A stretch of 11,140 nucleotides of DNA from Candidatus Poribacteria bacterium (GTDB taxonomy: Bacteria; Poribacteria; WGA-4E; WGA-3G). The DNA lies in contig JAPPMR010000436.1 in the NCBI GenBank assembly GCA_028818995.1, positions 7,424 to 18,563 of the forward strand, given 5' to 3'. A model generated the notes under the pieces. The model saw only the letters and a list, made by a program, of their open reading frames with translations, had not been told where the DNA came from and did no database searches. Below, one piece after another: positions 6,247-11,140 of the stretch; positions within the stretch are counted from its first letter, which is position 1; every line of letters starts with the position of its first letter. A program made the position numbers and the translations under genes.

Positions 6247-7962
6247 ATGAATCTTGACAAAAACCAAGAGAAAGCTGTTAACCATTTTGCTGGTCCCGCC
6301 ATCGTTATTGCTGGACCGGGGAGTGGTAAAACCAGAGTCGTAACAGCACGTATTTTAAACCTCATTCAAACCCACAACATCCCTCCCTCAAAAATTCTTG
6401 CCATTGCATTCAATAGAAAAGCGGTTGAAGAGATGGAAACTCGGATTGTGCTTGGGCTAAAGTCAAATGGCACTTTGCCTGTCATCCGTACACTCCACGC
6501 TTTTGGGAAAGATATTGTCACCGCAAACTACAAGCAGGCAGGATTTCAATATCATCCCGAAATTTGGTCGGGTGAGATAGACAAAGTCATTGCTAAAGAA
6601 AAAAGTCAGATTGATCAGGCTGCCGCAACTACTACGGTTTTCATCTATAAAATTGAAAACAAACAGACGGGCAAGTGTTATATAGGACAATCCACAAATC
6701 CGGAACGGCGTAGGCGTGAACACTTCAGTCATTCCTCAAATGATAGACTCCGTCAAGCCATTCGTGCTGAAGGTGAAACGCAGTTCACTTTTAAGGTATT
6801 AGAACAGGTTGAAGGAAGAGAAGCGAACAGACGCGAAGCATACTGGATTAGACATCACAGAAACTGTGGTGAAGTGTTCAACCGCGCAGACCCGATGCGA
6901 GAACAGTTTAGCAATCAAGTTATGCTTGAGATGTTCTGTCAACATTTTAACGTTCAATACACGGATCATCTGGATAGAGACCCCGATTTTGAAAATCTGC
7001 GTGACCGTTTCTACGATATAAAAGAGACAGTTATGCGAGCAAAGCGGCAGGTGGAAACCGGACTTTTTGATCCAAACACATTACAAAATCCTGTTGCACG
7101 CGAATTTGCAAAGAAATACGAAAATCAAAAATCCGCTGCGAATGCTGTTGATTTTGAGGATATGATTATCTACTCCGCACATCTGTTTGAAACTCACCCA
7201 GATATCCGTCAAAAATACATAGACAAATACTCTTATGTGCTTGTAGACGAATTCCAAGATATCGCGCCAATTGACTATCGTCTTATTTCTCAACTGTCCG
7301 AAAACCTATTTGCCGTAGGAGACGATGATCAAGCGATTTATAGTTTTCGTGGTGGTGATTCCCAGATTATGCAGAAATTCGTCAACCGACGAGATGTGGA
7401 AAAATATGAAATTACGCGCAATTATCGTTCTACATCAACAATTGTTGAACATGCAAGAGCCATAATTGGACGAAACAAACCACGGATTCGGAAAAACCTG
7501 CGTTCCAATAATCCGATAAGAAAAGAGATAGGCATTATAGAGACGACACCTGAAACCATCAAAAAACATCTATTACAGCAATTGTCCGATGCTGTTGAGA
7601 CTGCAATCCTTGTCAGAACTAACTTTGAAGTTAATCGGATTGAGGAGATACTTTCAAGTGAATCCTTATCTTTTCCAGCAGAGGTGACGACAATACATAA
7701 AGCAAAAGGACGTGAATGGGAAAAGGTTATCCTCGTTCACAATACGTTGGATTGGAGGTTTCCTCGGAAGGATACCATACTTGAAGAAGAACGACGTGTC
7801 TTTTATGTTGCTATGACCCGTGCGAAGGGGCAGTTAGTTGTGCTCGGTGGGATTTGCCAATTCGTGCCAGAGTTCAAGGACATTCCGAAGAATATAGGTT
7901 ATTATTATCGGCAGTTTGCATATTGGCGCGCAAGGTGGAAATTGAAAAAACTTGAGACTTGA
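6247..7962 (+). CDS. UvrD/Rep-like SF1 DNA helicase with inserted GIY-YIG nuclease domain
   Basis: The protein is 571 aa. Helicase motifs run in order: Q motif (LDKNQEKAV, 3-11), Walker A AGPGSGKT (22-29, Lys28), Ia (ILAIAFNRKAVEEM, 50-63), Ib (TLHAFGKDI, 82-90), Walker B VDEFQD (333-338), III (FAVGDDDQAIYSFRGGD, 355-371), IV (ITRNYRS, 389-395), V (TIHKAKGREWEKV, 482-494) and VI (RRVFYVAMTRAKGQL, 516-530). All look intact, so ATP-driven 3'-5' translocation on single-stranded DNA is expected by family. Between Ib and Walker B, in subdomain 1B, sits a GIY-YIG nuclease domain (about 131-214). Without the insert the core is only about 485 aa, against about 720 for PcrA/UvrD, because the 2B part between IV and V is nearly absent (about 85 residues). 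It has its own promoter and a paralogue just downstream. Confidence 0.9.
   Translation: MNLDKNQEKAVNHFAGPAIVIAGPGSGKTRVVTARILNLIQTHNIPPSKILAIAFNRKAVEEMETRIVLGLKSNGTLPVIRTLHAFGKDIVTANYKQAGFQYHPEIWSGEIDKVIAKEKSQIDQAAATTTVFIYKIENKQTGKCYIGQSTNPERRRREHFSHSSNDRLRQAIRAEGETQFTFKVLEQVEGREANRREAYWIRHHRNCGEVFNRADPMREQFSNQVMLEMFCQHFNVQYTDHLDRDPDFENLRDRFYDIKETVMRAKRQVETGLFDPNTLQNPVAREFAKKYENQKSAANAVDFEDMIIYSAHLFETHPDIRQKYIDKYSYVLVDEFQDIAPIDYRLISQLSENLFAVGDDDQAIYSFRGGDSQIMQKFVNRRDVEKYEITRNYRSTSTIVEHARAIIGRNKPRIRKNLRSNNPIRKEIGIIETTPETIKKHLLQQLSDAVETAILVRTNFEVNRIEEILSSESLSFPAEVTTIHKAKGREWEKVILVHNTLDWRFPRKDTILEEERRVFYVAMTRAKGQLVVLGGICQFVPEFKDIPKNIGYYYRQFAYWRARWKLKKLET
6637..6888 (+). other. GIY-YIG nuclease domain inside the first helicase
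   Basis: Codons 131-214. The domain shows FIYKI (Tyr134, the GIY position), CYIGQST (Tyr145-Ile-Gly147, the YIG position), PERRRREH (catalytic Arg candidates 154-157, His159), EAYWIRHH (Glu197, the metal-binding acid) and the closing VFN (Asn212). All key positions of the fold are therefore present, and nuclease activity is plausible. Reading stays in frame on both sides and no intein or intron boundary residues are seen, so it is a fused domain rather than a homing insertion that splices out. Confidence 0.85.
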
Positions 7963-7980
7963 ATTAGGTTGTGGTATAAT
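7952..7980 (+). promoter_or_regulatory. Near-consensus sigma-70 promoter for the second helicase/GIY-YIG gene
   Basis: TTGAGA (7952-7957), a 17-bp spacer and a perfect TATAAT (7975-7980). The -35 box lies inside the last codons of the first helicase and the spacer covers its TGA. The predicted start near 7987 gives a leader of about 70 nt, so the second gene can be expressed independently of the first. Confidence 0.7.
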
Positions 7981-8057
7981 CGCTAACTATGTGTCTATTT
8001 TGGAATTCCATATCTAATTGAGTTCCTATTATACTTTTGTACCTATGAGATTATTCT

Positions 8058-9428
8058 ATGGATGTGAAATTAGATGAACATCAACTGAAAGCAGTTAATC
8101 ACCTTGAAGGGCCTGCATTAGTAGTAGCGGGACCGGGTAGTGGCAAAACTACAGTTATCATAGAGCGAATTTTGAATCTGGTACGCGAACACAACGTTGA
8201 TCCAGCAAGGATCCTTGCAATTGCATTTACTAAAACTGCTGCTGAGGAAATGAATGAGAGGCTTAGAAATGAACCTCTTTTAAACCACAGCCAACCCAAA
8301 ATATGTACCCTTCATGTATTTGGAAAAGATCTCATCACTGATTATCCTAATGAGGCAGGATTTAATAAAGCACCCAATAATGTCTGGAACGCAGATCGAA
8401 TCGGACAAATTATAAATCTAGTAAAGAAAAAACTTAGAACAGCAACCAATACAAAGCACGTGGCAATCTATAAAATGGAAGGCATAAGGACGGGACGATG
8501 TTATATCGGGCAGACTACAGATCCAGAACGCCGAGAACAAGAACACCGCATAGATTCATCAAACCGCAGACTTCGTGAAGCACTCCAGACAGGCAATGAG
8601 CAATTCATATTTAAGGTGATTAGAACGACAACTGGTATATATGCCGACTCTGTAGAAGCAGAAGAGATTAACAACCATAAGAACCGCGCTGCTATGATTA
8701 TAGAAGTGATACCAGAAGAAATAGTAAATGAAAATCCTGATATTGGTATAACTCTTTATAGAATTAAATCTAAGTCGACAGTAACTTGTTATTTTGGGCT
8801 ATCCACAGATCTAGAGCAAAGCAAAGAATTACACTTCACAGAGTCTCCAAATGATTCATTTCGTAAAGCAATTGAAAACGAAGATATTGATATATCCTCA
8901 GTTGAGGTGATTGCAGAGGAAATGTCCTGGGCAGAAGCGTCTACCCGTCTTAACCAAGAAGTTTTGGCATATAAAACGTGGGCAATATTCAACGATGATG
9001 ATCCGTTACACGCGCGTGATAGCACACGTCGCCGGATAGAGATTTTCTGTGAGTATTTTGATGTCCCTTACGACGAAGTCCTTGAGCATACTCAAAAGTT
9101 TGAACATGAAATGCGAAAATTCGATTATTTGAAAGAGGATATTGAAAAGGCTAAACGACAGGTTTGCAAAGGTTTGTTTAAACCTGAAACAATCACTGAT
9201 CCTATCATTCGTGCATTTGCCATGAGATATGAAGATTGTAAAACAGAAGCAAGAGCTATCGATTTCCTTGATATGCTAATACGTTCAGCAAATATGCTTG
9301 AAACTAATCCAGATCTTCACAAAGTATGTCAAGAAAAGTATCGTTATGTTTTTGTAGATGAATTTCAAGACATATCTCCTGCTGATTTCCGCTTGATCAA
9401 ACTATTTCCAGACAATCTTTTGCAGTAG
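8058..9428 (+). CDS. 5' part of the second helicase: ATPase domain 1A/1B with two GIY-YIG domains
   Basis: This part is 456 aa as read. It has the Q motif (LDEHQLKAV, 5-13), Walker A AGPGSGKT (24-31, Lys30), Ia (ILAIAFTKTAAEEM, 52-65), TLHVFGKDL (84-92), two GIY-YIG-like copies (about 135-215 and 229-314), and Walker B VDEFQD (433-438). Flanking segments align with the first helicase throughout, for example EKAKRQV..GLF (363-374) and AIDFLDMLIRSA (400-411). The insertion site of the nuclease domain is therefore the same in both paralogues and predates their duplication. The stop at 9426 comes from the frameshift. The ATG at 8058 is chosen because its protein start matches the paralogue's; there is no Shine-Dalgarno. 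Confidence 0.85.
   Translation: MDVKLDEHQLKAVNHLEGPALVVAGPGSGKTTVIIERILNLVREHNVDPARILAIAFTKTAAEEMNERLRNEPLLNHSQPKICTLHVFGKDLITDYPNEAGFNKAPNNVWNADRIGQIINLVKKKLRTATNTKHVAIYKMEGIRTGRCYIGQTTDPERREQEHRIDSSNRRLREALQTGNEQFIFKVIRTTTGIYADSVEAEEINNHKNRAAMIIEVIPEEIVNENPDIGITLYRIKSKSTVTCYFGLSTDLEQSKELHFTESPNDSFRKAIENEDIDISSVEVIAEEMSWAEASTRLNQEVLAYKTWAIFNDDDPLHARDSTRRRIEIFCEYFDVPYDEVLEHTQKFEHEMRKFDYLKEDIEKAKRQVCKGLFKPETITDPIIRAFAMRYEDCKTEARAIDFLDMLIRSANMLETNPDLHKVCQEKYRYVFVDEFQDISPADFRLIKLFPDNLLQ
8460..8702 (+). other. First GIY-YIG copy in the second helicase
   Basis: Codons 135-215. It carries AIYKM (Tyr138), CYIGQTT (149-151 YIG), PERREQEH (Arg158/159, His163) and EAEEINNH (Glu200 aligned with the acid of the first helicase's domain). 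It is very close to the domain in the first helicase up to the Glu, but the terminal segment ending in the conserved Asn is missing, and the chain runs straight into the second copy. Activity is possible but less certain. Confidence 0.75.
8742..8999 (+). other. Second, degenerate GIY-YIG copy in the second helicase
   Basis: Codons 229-314. ITLYRIK (Tyr234), CYFGLST (YFG in place of YIG, 245-247), LEQSKELHF and SPNDSFRKAI follow the same order as the other copies, and it ends in AIFNDDDP, matching VFNRADP of the first helicase. The Arg cluster after YIG is gone (LEQSKE against PERRRR), so the copy is probably not catalytic and may serve in structure or binding. Confidence 0.6.
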
Positions 9429-11119
9429 GTGATGATGATCAGGCAATCTATAGTTTTCGAGGTGGAGACTCCACGATCATGCAAATGAACTTTGGTAAGT
9501 GGGAGAATATCAACGAGTATAAGATAACAAACAATTACAGGTCGAACTCAGATATTGTCATACATTCTAGAGCGTTGATTGAAAAGAATCAAGACAGAAT
9601 TAGCAAAGATCTCCGTTCCGATAATCCAAAACACGGTAAGATTAGTGTGTTGAGTCATTCTAATCAGAATCTAAAGTTATTTTTGTTAAAGGAGATATCA
9701 TCAATATTAGATAGTGATTACGAAAAAGTAGGTATCTTGGCGCGTAATTGGTTGGGAGAGATTAATAAAATAAAGAAATTGCTTGATTGTGATGAACTTA
9801 GGATAGAAGGTTTTGATATTGAATGGGAGGAATTAGAGGATCCACAAGACGATTTTGAAGATGAAAATGATAGAAGGAAACTGTTTCTACGTAAGGACTC
9901 AAAAGTAATTGAGATTATGAATATCTTCGCAGCAAAAGGACGTGAATGGGACAAAGTTGTTCTTCCTGTTAATATCTTCTATAAGAGCCTTCCCCGTCCG
10001 AATAATGAAATTGAGGAAGAGAGGAGAATATTCTATATTGCAGTAACTCGGGCAAAACATGAGTTGGTTATTCTTGATGGTGGAAATTGTGAGTTTGTAT
10101 CTGAGTTTCAAGAACTACCGCTTTCAGAACGTAAGAAACAATTGAAAATAAATCACAGGGCACTTATCTCGGCATTTGAAAACCGAATTAACAATGCTAA
10201 AGTACAATTAGAAAAAGCTTCCCAATCCTTATCAGCAACATTTAAATCTCAACGTTTTACACTGTTGATTCCAGTAATGAATAATTTGGAATCAATTGTT
10301 AATAAAACAACTGAAAAAAGTAACTCACCAGCTAAATTATTGATGCTTTCCGAAAAAATGCATTCTACACAAAACAGTTCCTTGATTTTTCTGAAAAATC
10401 AAGGGATAAGACCAATTGAAACGATTGGAAAAACATTTAATTCGGATCAACATGAAGTAAACCAACCTGCGATGTATTCAGATGAAGTGCCAGAAGGAAA
10501 AATCGTCAAAGAATTTCAACGTGGTTATCTATTGCAGGATCAGGTGATTCAGAAAGCAAAAGTTGCAATTTCTAAAGGACCGAATCCTTGGACAACTGAG
10601 AGATTAGAGCAAGTTGTGGTAATATATCTGGACCGCCTAATTTCTGCATTCCAAACGAAATATCAATTTACCAATTTTGAAAAGCCGCTTGTTATAGAAA
10701 AGATGGTAAAATACTTGTTGGAATTAGAGGAGGAATCTATAAAGGAAATTGGTTTATTTTCCTCAAAAAGTGCTACAGAGGCTATTGAGATGAAACGCTA
10801 TGCCGACTATTGTACCGGTCCTGAGAAAATACACTTGTGTACTAGCGTGTTTCAAGACTTCTGGAATAAAATGTGGGAAATAATTATATCTCATGCAGAA
10901 AAAGATAATAAACAGGCAGATGTACTTTTGAGTCAAGATTTTACACAGCCGGTAAGGTTCATAACATATTCAGGCATTCGAGATCTTACTAACATAAAAA
11001 CATTTCAGGATCAAATTGTAGGAGTTGATACAAAATGTTCAAATGTAAATTTGGAAGCAGACACCATCCTGTTTGCGTTTCCCAAAATGTACATGGATGT
11101 GCTAAATCCCTATGTGTAA
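9422..11119 (+). CDS. 3' part of the second helicase: RecA-like domain 2 and a novel C-terminal extension
   Basis: The frame picks up at 9422 with motif III (AVGDDDQAIYSFRGGD); the first ATG in it is at 9479. Counting from that ATG: motif IV TNNYRSNSD (17-25), V NIFAAKGREWDKV (148-160) and VI ERRIFYIAVTRAKHEL (181-196). Motif V differs from the paralogue's TIHKAKGREW, with the usual Thr and His lost, which may weaken coupling of ATP and DNA. The region between IV and V is longer than in the paralogue and holds an acidic stretch (115-133). From about 215 to 546 there is no similarity to the first helicase. No start codon with a ribosome site opens this piece, so it is unlikely to be translated alone. 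Confidence 0.75.
   Translation, partial: AVGDDDQAIYSFRGGDSTIMQMNFGKWENINEYKITNNYRSNSDIVIHSRALIEKNQDRISKDLRSDNPKHGKISVLSHSNQNLKLFLLKEISSILDSDYEKVGILARNWLGEINKIKKLLDCDELRIEGFDIEWEELEDPQDDFEDENDRRKLFLRKDSKVIEIMNIFAAKGREWDKVVLPVNIFYKSLPRPNNEIEEERRIFYIAVTRAKHELVILDGGNCEFVSEFQELPLSERKKQLKINHRALISAFENRINNAKVQLEKASQSLSATFKSQRFTLLIPVMNNLESIVNKTTEKSNSPAKLLMLSEKMHSTQNSSLIFLKNQGIRPIETIGKTFNSDQHEVNQPAMYSDEVPEGKIVKEFQRGYLLQDQVIQKAKVAISKGPNPWTTERLEQVVVIYLDRLISAFQTKYQFTNFEKPLVIEKMVKYLLELEEESIKEIGLFSSKSATEAIEMKRYADYCTGPEKIHLCTSVFQDFWNKMWEIIISHAEKDNKQADVLLSQDFTQPVRFITYSGIRDLTNIKTFQDQIVGVDTKCSNVNLEADTILFAFPKMYMDVLNPYV
10121..11119 (+). other. C-terminal extension of the second helicase, unrecognised
   Basis: About 330 residues after motif VI that the first helicase lacks. 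It begins with a Lys/Glu/Gln-rich, probably helical stretch (ENRINNAKVQLEKASQSL), then a variable linker, then a mainly helical part (about 345-475 from the ATG at 9479). The last 60 residues look like beta strands with the motifs VRFITYSGIRDL, VGVDTKCSNVNL and TILFAFPK. That end has the strand and Gly/Asp spacing of small barrel folds such as Sm-like domains, but this is a guess from pattern only. The DNA is visibly richer in A+T than the first helicase gene. Confidence 0.5.
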
Positions 11120-11140
11120 AGATGACGAGCTATTACTGAT

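Larger units (their letters stand above)
8058..11119 (+). pseudogene. Second UvrD-like helicase with two GIY-YIG copies, split by a one-base frameshift
   Basis: The two open frames 8058-9428 and 9422-11119 are halves of one gene. The first stops at PDNLLQ just where the paralogue has ENLFAVGDDDQ; in the -1 frame the sequence continues at once as AVGDDDQAIYSFRGGD. One T added to the run at 9418-9421 would restore the paralogue's Leu-Phe-Ala-Val and a single protein of about 1020 aa. As written, the split separates the Walker motifs from motifs III-VI, so neither half could be a working helicase alone. The long intact downstream frame, with motifs still recognisable, means the lesion is recent or is a base-calling error. 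Confidence 0.75.

Noticed and set aside
6637..6888. Homing endonuclease within an intein or intron in the helicase
   Set aside because: Reading is continuous, no Cys/Ser start or His-Asn end of an intein flanks the segment, and the paralogue carries the domain in the same place as part of the protein. Fusion explains it better.
9411..9475. Programmed -1 ribosomal frameshift joining the two halves of the second helicase
   Set aside because: The 0-frame heptamer here is T-CTT-TTG, which does not fit the X-XXY-YYZ slippery pattern, and the T run is only four long. The downstream GTGGAG-A-CTCCAC hairpin (9462-9474) begins about 40 bases past the slip point, too far to act as a standard stimulator.
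9426..9481. Independent gene starting at the ATG at 9479
   Set aside because: The frame already encodes helicase motif III from 9422 on, upstream of that ATG, and no ribosome site precedes it. The GTG and ATG right after the stop at 9426 are in the wrong frame for restart.

Overview
This window reads like part of the genome of an uncultured Gram-negative bacterium. The clues are a signal-peptide-bearing PorV/PorQ-type outer-membrane barrel protein, a CcmC-type cytochrome c maturation permease and a DUF6807 (PmoA-like) protein. Non-coding DNA holds several small palindromic repeats. The mix of DUF6807, PorV and short inverted-repeat elements suggests a Poribacteria-like or neighbouring lineage, but that placement is from memory of gene content and was not tested.

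Left half (1-5200): ordinary housekeeping genes. A minus-strand run reads, in transcription order, DUF6807 protein (3352-2555), miaB (2517-1117), map (1033-245) and the 5' end of a ccmC-like gene (from 245, leaving the window). The last two share a TAATG stop/start overlap. A divergent promoter region (3353-3465) separates this run from a plus-strand class I glutamine amidotransferase-like hydrolase of the peptidase C26/PuuD family (3466-4164). That gene converges, with a 6-bp gap, on a minus-strand PorV/PorQ-type gene (5100-4171).

Middle (5200-6246): about 1 kb with little or no coding. It carries two short inverted-repeat elements, a hairpin, a perfect 26-bp palindrome followed by a second dyad, and one doubtful 69-residue minus-strand ORF. 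A near-consensus promoter at 6085-6113 leads into the right half.

Right half (6247-11119): two tandem, separately promoted, paralogous UvrD/Rep-like superfamily 1 helicases. Each has a GIY-YIG nuclease domain inserted at the same place in the 1B region, between the TLHxFGKD segment and the DEFQD Walker B motif. The first (571 aa) keeps all helicase motifs and all recognisable GIY-YIG residues. The second would be about 1020 aa. It has two GIY-YIG copies in tandem, the second decayed, plus an unrecognised C-terminal region of about 330 aa. It is broken by a one-base deletion in a T run at 9418-9421, just before helicase motif III, which is either a sequencing error or a real lesion. The helicase/GIY-YIG fusion is the most unusual thing in the window. 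A role in DNA repair, recombination or defence against foreign DNA is possible, but nothing here proves one.

Six sigma-70-like promoters were found by eye. Five have 17-bp spacers and one, the weakest, has 16 bp. Two of the six place the predicted transcription start almost on an ATG, suggesting leaderless mRNAs. Only one gene (the C26 hydrolase) has a clear Shine-Dalgarno sequence at its start.
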